This document shows positions 10,601 through 18,106 of a DNA stretch of 48,716 nt, one piece after another. The notes beneath the pieces were generated by a model. It made no database searches. It saw only the letters and a program-made list of their open reading frames with translations, and was not told the DNA's origin. Source of the DNA: Trinickia sp. Y13 (lineage in GTDB: Bacteria > Pseudomonadota > Gammaproteobacteria > Burkholderiales > Burkholderiaceae); contig NZ_JAKWFK010000025.1 in NCBI RefSeq assembly GCF_029522115.1, positions 1 to 48,716 of the forward strand, in the 5' to 3' direction. Numbering within the stretch: the first letter of the stretch is position 1; the number at the start of each line of letters is the position of its first letter. A program made the translations under genes and the position numbers.

Positions 10601-10758
10601 GGGTATCGCTGGTAGATGGAGTTGTCCGTTGCAAGCACCGTGCGCAGCGCGTGACTGCCGTCGATATCCCCCTCGAAGCCCGCCGCTCGCAACGCATCTA
10701 GGAAGCGCGCATCGAGCGTAGCTAAGGAATCGTCGAGGGGAAGGCGTGCAATCGTCAT
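7681..10758 (-). CDS. ydiJ: YdiJ-type FAD/Fe-S D-2-hydroxyacid (D-2-hydroxyglutarate) dehydrogenase
   Basis: A 1025-aa flavin and iron-sulfur protein colinear with E. coli YdiJ (about 1018 aa). Order of domains: FAD-binding PCMH-type domain with RGGGTGTNGQSL near residue 100 and SNRATIGGMISTDASGQG near 160; FAD-linked oxidase C domain with GMFGHVDAGVLHVRPALD; a 4Fe-4S ferredoxin-like block with CNGNGACYNF and GCLACKSCAAQCPVKVNVPE; and a C-terminal cysteine-rich (CCG) domain with SGCCGMSGTYGHE. Family members oxidise D-2-hydroxyglutarate or related D-hydroxyacids and pass electrons to the respiratory chain. I chose ATG 10758 (MTIARLPLDD) because it gives the length of YdiJ; an upstream extension to 10875 is unlikely. 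It is divergent from a LysR gene. Confidence 0.9.
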   Translation of the reverse strand: MTIARLPLDDSLATLDARFLDALRAAGFEGDIDGSHALRTVLATDNSIYQRYPKAALFPRHARDVQRIATLLGQEAFREVVVAARGGGTGTNGQSLTDGIVVDLSRHMNRILEIDPQSRTVRVEAGVVKDQLNAALKPHGLFFAPELSTSNRATIGGMISTDASGQGSCTYGKTRDHVLAVESILVGGERLSSAPVDSMQLNDLCRRNDAVGRVYRAAREIGEREADLIRERFPALNRCLTGYDLAHLRDADGRVDLNSVLCGSEGTLSFVVEATLNVLPIPAHAALVNIRYMSFMDALRDARALMKHRPLSIETVDSTVLALARRDIVWTKVAEFFPDTESATDDAGGINMVEFSGDEADAVRTRVSGFIEQIRADTTVRRVAITVADGEAAIERVYAMRKRAVGLLGNVSGASRPQPFVEDTAVPPEHLADYIAEFRGLLDGFGLRYGMFGHVDAGVLHVRPALDMRDPRQAALVRPISDAVTALTMKYGGLLWGEHGKGVRSEYAPEYFGPLYPALQRLKAAFDPHNQLNPGKIATPSGSGASLLRIDNVPMRGAADRRIDERVWQRNADAVHCNGNGACYNFDPDDAMCPSWKATRQRIHSPKGRASLMREWLRLQSEAGVDLTAKPRTAPLPVRVANSLRKQRGQSDFSHQVYDAMAGCLACKSCAAQCPVKVNVPEFRSRFLAHYHTRYARSPRDYLIGSLEFSVPYIAAAPGGSRLYNALMRAAPVKALLRSVAGIVDSPLLSTISWEDVCRRWSLEPASEAVLGGLSEAQRARTIVFVQDAFTRFFETQVAAAFVELAVRLGYRVLLAPYVPNGKPLHVQGFLGAFARVARRNATRLAALAQFDVPLIGLDPAMTLVYRQEYRKVAQGETCPRVLLPQEWLIGALDGVLPERAPKRQRSYRMLPHCTERTSEPGAAGLWRDVFARMGLSLSMPASGCCGMSGTYGHELRNVETSKTIFEQSWARHVDDWVAPGGAGTTADAERPELLATGYSCRCQVARLRGRRVRHPIEALLDFLR

Positions 10759-10900
10759 GGTTCGCGCTCGGTAATCGCCGAGCCGCATCCGGATCCATGT
10801 AGACTTTGCATGATTGGAATAGCAACTCGGCGCACATTTTGTGTCAGTACAGCATTCTGATTGCCCTATTTCCACCCCGCAAACGGAAGTTCCTTGGGAT

Positions 10901-10919
10901 ATTCATGAGGTTTATGAAT
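10901..10919. promoter_or_regulatory. inverted repeat over the start of the LysR gene (candidate autoregulatory site)
   Basis: ATTCAT (10901-10906) and ATGAAT (10914-10919) are perfect inverted arms around a 7-bp centre, in the 159-bp region between ydiJ and the divergent LysR gene. The right arm overlaps the LysR start codon and the centre holds the likely ribosome binding site GAGG (10907-10910). A protein bound here would block LysR translation initiation or transcription. This is a sequence observation only. Confidence 0.4.
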
Positions 10920-11892
10920 GAATTACCGCAAGCTCACCCCATCGATGTCGCTCCTGTTGGCGTTCGAAGCCTCGGCTCGACACGAGAGCTTCACTCGCGC
11001 CGCCGAAGAATTGGCGTTGACTCAAAGCGCAGTGAGCCGACAAGTTCAGACCTTGGAAGCGATGTTGGGCGTGGCGTTGTTCATGCGTGAAGGCAAGCGC
11101 ATCATGGCCACCGACGCGGGCCACGCTTACATGGTCGAGATCGGGGCAGCGTTGACACAGATCCGCAACGCGACGTTGCAAGCTCTATCTTCGGACGCAT
11201 TCGGCAAACATCTGCGTGTGGCGACCTTGCCAACGTTCGGCGCCAAGTGGCTCTTGCCGAGGCTGCACGAGCTATATCGTGCGCACCCGGATTTACAGAT
11301 CGATTTGCACTCGCGCATCGAGGACATCGACTTCGCATCGCAACCGCTCGACGCGGCCATCACGGTAGGAGACGGACGCTGGCCTAACGTGATCGCACAC
11401 CGACTGTACCCCGAAGAACTGGTTCTGATCGCGAGCCCTGGAATGCTGAAATTGGCAAATCATGGGCGCAGCAGAACTGGGCGCGCGCGGGCCGCGAGCG
11501 AACGACATGTCAACCCGAGCGTCGCGATGCTCGAAGGCTCGATGCTGCTCAGGGTGGGCAGCTTCCCCGACGCTTGGCGCGAATGGTGCGCTCACTTCGG
11601 CTTACCGCATCACGCGCTGCGGCTGGGACCGAGCTTCGAATTGACTTCGCATTTGATTCAGGCGGTCGCCGCCGGAATTGGCGTGGGCCTCGTGCCGCGC
11701 CTGCTCGTGGAAGACGAACTGGCGAACGGGTCGCTTTGCAGCCCGTTCGAGCCGGTGCCCAGCTCGCGTTCCTACTACTTCACGTACCCCGAGCGCGTGC
11801 GAAATCACCCTGCGCTCGTGGCGTTTCGCGAGTGGTTGCTATCCTCACGCCAGGCGTTCAGCCCAAGTCACTCACCGGGCGAATCGGAATGA
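10918..11892 (+). CDS. LysR-family regulator, GcvA-like
   Basis: A 324-aa LysR-type regulator. Residues about 10-68 form the winged helix-turn-helix (SLLLAFEASARHESFTRAAE, then LTQSAVSRQVQTLE), and residues 95-300 the LysR substrate-binding domain. The pattern LLAFEA..RHESFTRAAEELALTQSAVSRQ is typical of the GcvA subgroup. The start ATG at 10918 is preceded by GAGG seven bases upstream. It is divergent from ydiJ, its most likely target. The 3' end overlaps the convergent Rieske oxygenase gene by 35 bp, so the two mRNAs would be complementary there. The effector is unknown. Confidence 0.88.
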   Translation: MNYRKLTPSMSLLLAFEASARHESFTRAAEELALTQSAVSRQVQTLEAMLGVALFMREGKRIMATDAGHAYMVEIGAALTQIRNATLQALSSDAFGKHLRVATLPTFGAKWLLPRLHELYRAHPDLQIDLHSRIEDIDFASQPLDAAITVGDGRWPNVIAHRLYPEELVLIASPGMLKLANHGRSRTGRARAASERHVNPSVAMLEGSMLLRVGSFPDAWREWCAHFGLPHHALRLGPSFELTSHLIQAVAAGIGVGLVPRLLVEDELANGSLCSPFEPVPSSRSYYFTYPERVRNHPALVAFREWLLSSRQAFSPSHSPGESE

Positions 11893-12964
11893 CGCTGGCG
11901 CCCCCGCAATTGCGCAGCACGTCGCGCAAGTCGTTTATCACGGGAAATACTTCGTGGTTCCAATCGGCGCCCTGTTTGTCATGGGCCTTCTGTTCGAGTT
12001 CGACGATCCACCGATCTTCCTTGAAGATGCCTTCGGTGAACCAGACCAACAGCGGCCACGCTAGATCGAGCGCGAACGGCAGGCTGGGCTTGCGGATCGA
12101 CAGCAACCCGAACGTCCGGTTGGTGCGCTGCTGCGCGTCGAGCGGCACATAGACGATCCACAAATCCATGACCAGCGTGCCTTCGGGCGACCGGATCTGC
12201 AGCGTTTGATAAGGGTAGCCGGTGCGGATCGTCATCACGTCCTTATCCTGCTCGCGTCGCGCCTTGCTAGCCCCGAACACGAGCGCCTCGCCGACCGGCT
12301 GCTTGCCTTCCATGCGTGCGAAGGTGTAATCCACCTCGACCCAATCCTCGCCGCGCCGACGGCCCAGCGAACGCGTGCGCATGTGGCCCATCAACCGCCG
12401 GTGCAGGAACTGATGGTTCATGTCCATCAGGTTCTCGTGCATGAACGAGTAGTGGCACTTGACCTCGCGACCGAAGCGACGCGTCTTGTACGCCTTGTCG
12501 TCTACCGAGGTCAGCGCAGGAAACGGCCGTGTCTGCGCCAGCGCCGCATCGCCGGGAAACACGAAGATCAGGCCATAGGCCTCGCGGCACGGATAGGCGC
12601 GCACACCGTTGGGCAACCGCTCTTTCCCGAGATACGGCACCTCGACGCAATGGCCCGAGCAGTCATAAGTCCAGCCGTGGTACCCGCAGCGAATCGATTC
12701 ACCTTTCACGACGCCCGCATGCAGCGGCACCTGTCGATGCGCGCAGCGGTCTTCCAGTGCAAAAATCGCACCCGACTCGGTGCGCACGAGCACGATGGGC
12801 TCGCCCGCGAAGTGCGTACCATACGTTTTGCCGCGCTTGACCTCCTTGGACCAAGCAAGCGGATACCAATAATCGGGATGGATGGGCACACGGCGCAGGT
12901 CACGTACGGGCGCGCTTGCGCGCGGATCGACGACACTGCTGTCCACGAGTGGCACAGATTGCAT
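11858..12964 (-). CDS. Rieske non-haem iron oxygenase, alpha subunit
   Basis: A 368-aa ring-hydroxylating/demethylating oxygenase. The Rieske [2Fe-2S] ligands are C74-x-H76 (CAHRQVPLHAG) and C93-x2-H96 (CGYHGW). The mononuclear iron site is ENLMDMNHQFLH, giving Asp181, His184 and His188. The start ATG at 12964 has AGGAGG at perfect spacing; the frame extends upstream without a plausible start. Family members oxidise aromatics or demethylate N-methyl and O-methyl groups, and need a reductase partner, of which there is none nearby. It lies downstream of the choline-sulfate genes, but a terminator after the porin separates them. A role in onium-compound degradation is possible, not demonstrated. 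Confidence 0.85.
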   Translation of the reverse strand: MQSVPLVDSSVVDPRASAPVRDLRRVPIHPDYWYPLAWSKEVKRGKTYGTHFAGEPIVLVRTESGAIFALEDRCAHRQVPLHAGVVKGESIRCGYHGWTYDCSGHCVEVPYLGKERLPNGVRAYPCREAYGLIFVFPGDAALAQTRPFPALTSVDDKAYKTRRFGREVKCHYSFMHENLMDMNHQFLHRRLMGHMRTRSLGRRRGEDWVEVDYTFARMEGKQPVGEALVFGASKARREQDKDVMTIRTGYPYQTLQIRSPEGTLVMDLWIVYVPLDAQQRTNRTFGLLSIRKPSLPFALDLAWPLLVWFTEGIFKEDRWIVELEQKAHDKQGADWNHEVFPVINDLRDVLRNCGGASVIPIRPVSDLG

Positions 12965-13096
12965 GCGTGACGCCTCCTTGCAAAAGGGAGCTGGGACCGC
13001 CGCCACTATCGTGGCGAGCAAGCAAACGGCAAACTTAGCGAAGTCTACGTGAAGTTTGACGGTCGTGGGCGGCGTCTCGAGCGCGCTGCGCTTCCC

Positions 13097-13133
13097 CCAA
13101 AAAAACGGCGGGCCGCGTCCGAAGACACGCCCG
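13097..13133 (-). terminator. intrinsic terminator after the porin gene
   Basis: Read on the minus strand, GGCGGGC and GCCCGCC (plus 127-133 and 105-111 of the 13,000s) form a 7-bp stem extended by a nearly perfect inner stem capped with a UUCG tetraloop, followed by seven U residues (plus A-tract 13097-13103). It ends the porin transcript 24 bp after the stop and isolates the Rieske gene. Confidence 0.92.
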
Positions 13134-13156
13134 CCCAAGTACGACGAGGAGCCGGA

Positions 13157-14299
13157 TTAAAACGAATGCCGCAAACCGATGCGTATATCGGCCTGGGTCG
13201 AGGTGGTCGACGGCGTGAAGCTATACCCGATCACGGCATCGACCCCGCTCGACGCCTTCAAGTAATCCCCGGAGATATAAACGTCCGTTCGCTTGGACAA
13301 GAGATAGTGCAGCCCCGCCGACAGCTGATTCCAATGGTGCCCTTCGAAATGCGTGTACTGGTAACCTCCATCCACGGTGAATGCAGGCGTCACGCTCCAC
13401 GATGCGCCGCCCTCCCCGACTTGCATATGCGACGATTGTCCGAACGCTTTGATCGTCGTATAGGAGTAGTTGCCCATCAGCGTCACGGGGCCGAGCGCAT
13501 AGCTCGCCCCGATGCCGAACGCGCCTTGCTTATCCACTGCGAACGCGGTGCTCGAATAAAGATCCGTGACTGCTCCCGTCGCGGGGTCCACACTGACGGT
13601 CGGCCTACCCAGGAACGTGCGCGTGCCGATCATCGCGTAAGGATCGAACGCATAGATGCCGTTCGGATTGTTCAACTGCGTATAGGCGGCGCCCATCGTG
13701 AACGGGCCATGGGCATAGTGCGCCCCGACGCTATAGGCGCTCGCCTGATGAAAATTTCCCGCAACGTTTCCGAACGACCACATGCCCCCAAACTTGAAGC
13801 CGTCGATGTCGTTCGACATGAACTTCACCGAGTTGGGCAACCGGTCCCCGTTGAATCGGTCGAAATCCCCCTGGTGAATCGCATAGCCGCTCGCCCACGC
13901 GGAGACGTTATATAGGAACACCATCTCCTCGGTCATATCGAGTTGATCGCCGAACGAGACCGTACCCCACGGACTCGACAGGCCCACATAGGCTTGCCGC
14001 CCGAACTCGGCTCCGCCGAACGTGAGCCGGCCCGTACCCAGTTTGAATCCGCTTTCGAGTGCGAATACCGCGGCGAGGCCGTTCCCTAAATCCTCCTTGC
14101 CTTTGATGCCCCAACGGTTGCCGTACGAGATGCCGTCGTCGAACTTGACGACATGCGAACCGCCCGTATTGCTGACATAAGTGATGCCGGCATCGAGAAT
14201 GCCGTACAGCGTGACGCTGCTTTGAGCGTGGCTCAGGGCGGGCAGACTGGCGAGCGCCAGCGCCACGCCCGACCGGATCGGCGCGCGAAGTGCTTTCAT
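13157..14299 (-). CDS. Gram-negative outer-membrane porin
   Basis: A 380-aa trimeric 16-strand porin of the Burkholderiales type. It has a signal peptide (MKALRAPIRSGVALALASLPALSHA, cleaved before QSSVTLYG), the family start SSVTLYGILDAGITYVSN, GRQAYVGLSSPWGTVSFGDQ on the third to fourth strands, and the C-terminal assembly signal IRIGLRHSF ending in Phe. ATG 14299 gives this signal peptide. The gene follows the choline-binding protein by 49 bp, all of it CA-rich on the mRNA, so the two are probably co-transcribed and the porin may admit choline-O-sulfate or other quaternary amines through the outer membrane. The substrate is inferred from context. Confidence 0.92.
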   Translation of the reverse strand: MKALRAPIRSGVALALASLPALSHAQSSVTLYGILDAGITYVSNTGGSHVVKFDDGISYGNRWGIKGKEDLGNGLAAVFALESGFKLGTGRLTFGGAEFGRQAYVGLSSPWGTVSFGDQLDMTEEMVFLYNVSAWASGYAIHQGDFDRFNGDRLPNSVKFMSNDIDGFKFGGMWSFGNVAGNFHQASAYSVGAHYAHGPFTMGAAYTQLNNPNGIYAFDPYAMIGTRTFLGRPTVSVDPATGAVTDLYSSTAFAVDKQGAFGIGASYALGPVTLMGNYSYTTIKAFGQSSHMQVGEGGASWSVTPAFTVDGGYQYTHFEGHHWNQLSAGLHYLLSKRTDVYISGDYLKASSGVDAVIGYSFTPSTTSTQADIRIGLRHSF

Positions 14300-14311
14300 G
14301 GTGAAGGTCTC

Positions 14312-14344
14312 GTTGTGTTGTGGTGTGTTGTGTTGCGCTGTGGG
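14312..14344. repeat. pentamer tandem repeat (ACAAC-like on mRNA) in the porin leader
   Basis: The plus strand reads five consecutive pentamers from 14312 to 14336 (GTTGT, GTTGT, GGTGT, GTTGT, GTTGC), followed by more G/T sequence. In the minus-strand transcript this is a CA-rich, almost unstructured leader between the choline-binding protein stop and the porin ATG. Confidence 0.85.
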
Positions 14345-14348
14345 GATG

Positions 14349-15317
14349 TCAGTGGCCGGCCAATGCGCCATTGACTGCCTGCAGGCCGTTCGCGCCGCTC
14401 ACGGTCGTTACGCCGTCGAGCCAAGGGCCAAGCAATTTCGGATCGGCCTTCAACGCCTCACGCGCCGCTGTATTGACGTTGACCTTGTTTTGCAGCACGT
14501 TCGCGATGATTCGATTTTCGAGGTCCACGTTGAACGTCATCTGTTTGAAGAGCCTGCCTAGATTCGTGCATTGATCGGCGAACCCGGTGCGGGTCACCGT
14601 ATTCACGGTCGCGCCGCCATAGTTCGGTCCGAAGTACGCATCGCCGCCCGACAAATACGTCAAATGAAACTTCGTGTTCATCAGATGCGGCTCCCAAGCT
14701 AGGAATACGATCCAACGCTTGTCGCGCACGGCGCGCTCGACCTGGGTCAGCATCGCCGTCTCGCTCGAGGCCACCAACGTCCAATTGCCGAGACCGAACG
14801 CCTTGTCGCCGATCATCTTCGTGATGTTCTGGTTCGCCGGCGCGCCGGGCTCGATGCCGTAGATCTTGTCGCCGAACTTGTCGCCGTACTTCGCGAGATC
14901 GGCAAACGAATGAACGCCCGCTGCGGCCACGTAGTCGGGCACCGCGAGCGTGAACTTGGCATTGGTCAGGTTGGCATGCAGCACGTCGATCGCATGGCTA
15001 TCGACGAAGGGTTTGACGAGCGGCCCTTGCGCCGGCATCCAATTGCCGAGGAACACATCGACCTGCCCTTTCTTCAGCCCTTCGTATGTGATCGGAACGG
15101 ATAAGTTCGCCACGCTCTGCTGATAGCCGAGCGCTTTCAACACGACACCGGTCATGGCGTTGGTCGCATCGATATCGGTCCAACCAGGGTCGGCCATGCG
15201 CACCTGCGTGCAACTGCTCGGCTCGGCCGCTTGCGTCCCCGGCGCCATCGCGGCAGCGACCGCAACGAGGATCGCAGACAGCAAGCGCCTGGGCCATGAA
15301 TACGTGTTTCGGTTCAT
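14349..15317 (-). CDS. choline/betaine ABC transporter substrate-binding protein (ChoX-like)
   Basis: A 322-aa periplasmic binding protein of the OpuAC/ChoX family. Signal peptide: residues 1-30, ending GTQAAEP. Candidate aromatic cage residues lie in MADPGWTDIDATN, FLGNWMPAQG and FLAWEPHLMN, the three Trp-containing blocks that bind the trimethylammonium group in ChoX, with the Asp of WTDID nearby. Start ATG 15317 is preceded by GAGGAG. It lies between choline sulfatase and a porin. No choW (permease) or choV (ATPase) gene is present, so it must use a transporter encoded elsewhere. Glycine betaine or choline-O-sulfate are alternative ligands. Confidence 0.88.
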   Translation of the reverse strand: MNRNTYSWPRRLLSAILVAVAAAMAPGTQAAEPSSCTQVRMADPGWTDIDATNAMTGVVLKALGYQQSVANLSVPITYEGLKKGQVDVFLGNWMPAQGPLVKPFVDSHAIDVLHANLTNAKFTLAVPDYVAAAGVHSFADLAKYGDKFGDKIYGIEPGAPANQNITKMIGDKAFGLGNWTLVASSETAMLTQVERAVRDKRWIVFLAWEPHLMNTKFHLTYLSGGDAYFGPNYGGATVNTVTRTGFADQCTNLGRLFKQMTFNVDLENRIIANVLQNKVNVNTAAREALKADPKLLGPWLDGVTTVSGANGLQAVNGALAGH

Positions 15318-15343
15318 CTCTCGCTCCTCAAGAGTCGGTCGGC

Positions 15344-15368
15344 GTGTGGTGTGGTGTCGTGTCGTGTC
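15344..15368. repeat. five tandem pentamers (GACAC/CACAC on mRNA) upstream of the choline-binding protein gene
   Basis: The plus strand reads GTGTG, GTGTG, GTGTC, GTGTC, GTGTC without interruption. In the transcript this is a CA-rich stretch 27-51 nt before the ATG of the binding-protein gene. It has the same unit length and copy number as the repeat in the porin leader 1 kb away. Confidence 0.88.
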
Positions 15369-15456
15369 ATGCGGTTCGCTCGTTCGAGCCGGTTCATCCA
15401 AACCGGCTCGGTCAAATCCGCTTCGTTCGATTTCGCCTCGGCGTGCGGCACGCTCG

Positions 15457-16995
15457 TCACTCGCGCTTCACGCGCGGATAGCGCGCCATCGCTTCGAGCG
15501 TGTCGAGCTCGATGTGATTGCGCATGTAGCGCTGGCTCGCATCGTTGAACGGTTGCCAGTCCCACGATTGAATTCGCCCTTGCGTGGTCGCCGCGTAATG
15601 GAAACGCCTCCGCCGTTGGCTGGCGATCACCTCGCGATGGAGTGCGTCGAGGTCCCACCGTTGTCGCACTTCGGCGCGAAACTCGGCCGCGATCCGTGCA
15701 TGTCCCGGGTCGCTCGCCAAGTTGTTCAGTTCCCGCGGGTCGGCCGCGAGATCGAACAGTTGATCGGGGTCGACCGGGGTATGAATGAACTTGTACCGCC
15801 CACGACGAATCATGACAATCGGGGCGATCGCGCCTTCGGCCAGATATTCGCCGAAGGTCTCGTCATGGCCGCCATCGCCGCGCAAATGCGGCACGAGGCT
15901 GCGGCCATCCACGGCATCGGGCCACGCCTCTCGCTTTCCCGTGGCCAATTCGACGAGCGTGGGCAGCAGATCGATCGTCGATACCGATTCGGCCACGCGC
16001 CGAGGCTGAAAGTGTTTCGGCGCATGCACGATCAGCGGTACCCGCGCAGCGTTTTCGAAGAACGTCATCTTGTACCAAAGGCCCCGTTCGCCGAGCATAT
16101 CGCCGTGATCGGACGTCACGATCACGATGGTGTCGTCGGCCATGCCCGTCGCATCCAGCGCATCTAAAATCGCACCGAATTGCGCATCGACGTACGAGAG
16201 CGCACCGTAGTAGGCTCGGCGCGCATTGCGCACCTGTTGCTCGGTCGGCGGCGTTCGATCGTTTTCGCAGACATGGCGCAAACGCTTCGAATGAGGGTCG
16301 CTTTCTTCGAAGCCGAGCGTCGTGCGCGGCAGGTCGATCTCTTCGTCGCGGTACAGATTCCAGTACGGCTCGGGAATCGCATAAGGATCGTGCGGATGCG
16401 TGAGCGAGGCCACGACGCAAAAGGGCCGCACGTCGGCGCCGGCCTGCCGTTCGCGCGCGATGTCGTAGAGTTTTTGCCTGACGGTGAACGTGACTTCATC
16501 GTCGAAATCGAGCTGATTCGTGCGCACGCACGGACCCGCGTCGAGCACGGAACTCATGTTGTGGTACCAGCTTGGCCGCACTTGCGGCTGCTCCCAATCG
16601 GGCACCCAGCCGAAGTCCGCCGGATAGATATCGGTCGTCAGCCGTTCTTCGAAGCCATGCAGCTGGTCCGGGCCGCAAAAATGCATCTTTCCCGACAGCA
16701 CCGTCCGATAGCCCGCGGCGCGCAAGTAGTGGGCGAAGGTGAGCGTTTGCGCGGGAAATTCGGCCGCGTTATCGTAAGCACCGATCTTCGACGCAAGCTT
16801 GCCGGCCATGAAGGCGAAGCGCGACGGCGCGCACAGCGGGCTCGCACAATAGGCCGAATCGAACGTCACGCCGTTGCGGGCGAGCGCATCGATGCGCGGC
16901 GTCTTCGAGACGCCATTGCCGTAAGACCGCAGCGATGACGGCGTCATCTGGTCGGCCATCAGTACGAGGATATTTTTTCCTGTGTTGGGCTTCAT
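15457..16995 (-). CDS. betC: choline-O-sulfatase
   Basis: The enzyme hydrolyses choline-O-sulfate to choline and sulfate, feeding the choline to glycine betaine route. The 512 aa match Sinorhizobium BetC in length. The sulfatase signature is CAPSR (55-59), whose Cys55 is converted to formylglycine. Metal-binding residues are Asp15 in MADQ and the Asp/His of TSDHGDMLGE. The start ATG 16995 (MKPNTGKNILVLMADQM) gives the standard N-terminus. The C-terminal region SWDWQPFNDASQRYMRN matches the choline-sulfatase subgroup. It is divergent from a LysR gene of the choline-sulfate type and is followed 139 bp later by a choline-binding protein. An anaerobic-type maturase or FGE is not in the window. 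Confidence 0.95.
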   Translation of the reverse strand: MKPNTGKNILVLMADQMTPSSLRSYGNGVSKTPRIDALARNGVTFDSAYCASPLCAPSRFAFMAGKLASKIGAYDNAAEFPAQTLTFAHYLRAAGYRTVLSGKMHFCGPDQLHGFEERLTTDIYPADFGWVPDWEQPQVRPSWYHNMSSVLDAGPCVRTNQLDFDDEVTFTVRQKLYDIARERQAGADVRPFCVVASLTHPHDPYAIPEPYWNLYRDEEIDLPRTTLGFEESDPHSKRLRHVCENDRTPPTEQQVRNARRAYYGALSYVDAQFGAILDALDATGMADDTIVIVTSDHGDMLGERGLWYKMTFFENAARVPLIVHAPKHFQPRRVAESVSTIDLLPTLVELATGKREAWPDAVDGRSLVPHLRGDGGHDETFGEYLAEGAIAPIVMIRRGRYKFIHTPVDPDQLFDLAADPRELNNLASDPGHARIAAEFRAEVRQRWDLDALHREVIASQRRRRFHYAATTQGRIQSWDWQPFNDASQRYMRNHIELDTLEAMARYPRVKRE

Positions 16996-17147
16996 GAACT
17001 CGTGTCTACAATGCGTTGATTCATCGGAACCGGGGGCCATGCACGGGCTTCGAGTCCTTCCACCGCCGCTGCACTGCACGATAGCGGCGCCCGGAGCGCG
17101 TGACCTCAATATGTCGACCCACAATTCGCCTGTGAAGACACTCGTTT

Positions 17148-17163
17148 CTTATGGCCCCATAAG
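17148..17163. promoter_or_regulatory. perfect LysR-type operator between betC and its regulator
   Basis: CTTATGG (17148-17154) and CCATAAG (17157-17163) are perfect 7-bp arms around CC. The core has the LysR T-N11-A form (T at 17150, A at 17162). It lies directly in front of the LysR start and overlaps its AAGG ribosome binding site, and is about 150 bp upstream of betC on the other strand. This fits autorepression plus activation of betC. Confidence 0.75.
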
Positions 17164-17171
17164 GCGTGCTT

Positions 17172-18086
17172 ATGTCTGATCAAGACCGTTTGCCACCGCT
17201 GCAAATGCTGTCGGTGTTCGAGTCCGCCGCCCGGCTGGCGAGCTTCACGGCCGCGGCGCGCGAGCTCGGGTCGACGCAGCCGGCCGTCAGCCAGCGCATC
17301 GTGCAATTGGAAGCGGAGCTGGGCACACCGCTGTTCGAGCGCGGTCACCGCGGCGTGACGCTTACGGTCGAAGGTTTGCGTCTTTATGAGGCCGTGCGTC
17401 AAAGCCTCGGAACGATTCGCGATGCCGTGACGGAAATCCGCGCCGCACGGGCGAAAGGCGCGCTGACGATATTGACCGACGCAGGCTTTGCGACCTACTG
17501 GCTCGTCCCGCGCTTGATGGATTTGCGGCGCCTGCTCCCGGACGTCACCGTGAAAGTGGTGACCTCCCAATCGGCGTTCGACCCGCGCCGCGACCATGCG
17601 GACGTAGCGATCGCGTTCGGCGAAGGCGATTGGTCGCCATGCACGGCAACACGGCTGTTTCAGGAGCAAGTCGTCGCGGTCTGCTCGCCCGCCTTTGCCC
17701 AAGCGCATCCGGAGATCGCCACCCCGGCCGATCTGCGCACGGCGCCGCTGCTGCACGTGCAGCCCACCGAGCCCGAGCGCTGGCTCGGATGGAATGGCTG
17801 GTTCGCGATGCACGGCTTATCCGCACCGCCCGACGAACACGGTTCGACCTTCAACAGCTACGCGCTCGTCATGCACGCAGCGCTCACACACCAGGGCGTC
17901 GCGCTCGGCTGGTTGCCGCTCGTCGATGAACTCATTCGAAGCGGTCAGCTCGTGATGCTGTTCGACGAGCCCGTTACCACGGCGCGCGGATATTTCTTGG
18001 TATGTCCGCCGGCACGTCCCGAAACGCCCGCCGCACCCGCGTTTCGGAGATGGCTGTTCGCGGCGTGCGCTTCCGGTGCGGTGTAG
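17172..18086 (+). CDS. LysR-family choline-sulfate utilisation regulator
   Basis: A 304-aa LysR-type regulator. The helix-turn-helix spans about 8-67 (FESAARLASFTAAARELGST, then QPAVSQRIVQLE), followed by the effector-binding domain from about 92. Length and divergent placement next to betC fit the family of putative choline-sulfate-utilisation transcription factors. I prefer ATG 17172 to the GTG at 17166, because AAGG lies seven bases before it. The operator at 17148-17163 overlaps the ribosome binding site. Likely effector: choline, choline-O-sulfate or betaine (inference). It is convergent with the ATPase gene, 20 bp apart. Confidence 0.9.
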   Translation: MSDQDRLPPLQMLSVFESAARLASFTAAARELGSTQPAVSQRIVQLEAELGTPLFERGHRGVTLTVEGLRLYEAVRQSLGTIRDAVTEIRAARAKGALTILTDAGFATYWLVPRLMDLRRLLPDVTVKVVTSQSAFDPRRDHADVAIAFGEGDWSPCTATRLFQEQVVAVCSPAFAQAHPEIATPADLRTAPLLHVQPTEPERWLGWNGWFAMHGLSAPPDEHGSTFNSYALVMHAALTHQGVALGWLPLVDELIRSGQLVMLFDEPVTTARGYFLVCPPARPETPAAPAFRRWLFAACASGAV

Positions 18087-18106
18087 GCGCGCACGTAGCG
18101 CAGGCC

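Noticed and set aside
12965-13138. Upstream extension of the Rieske gene frame.
   Set aside because: It runs through the porin terminator; AGGAGG before ATG 12964 settles the start.
15344-15368. Pentamer repeat as phase-variable switch inside a coding region.
   Set aside because: It lies upstream of the ATG, so copy change cannot shift a reading frame; it is kept as a leader element instead.
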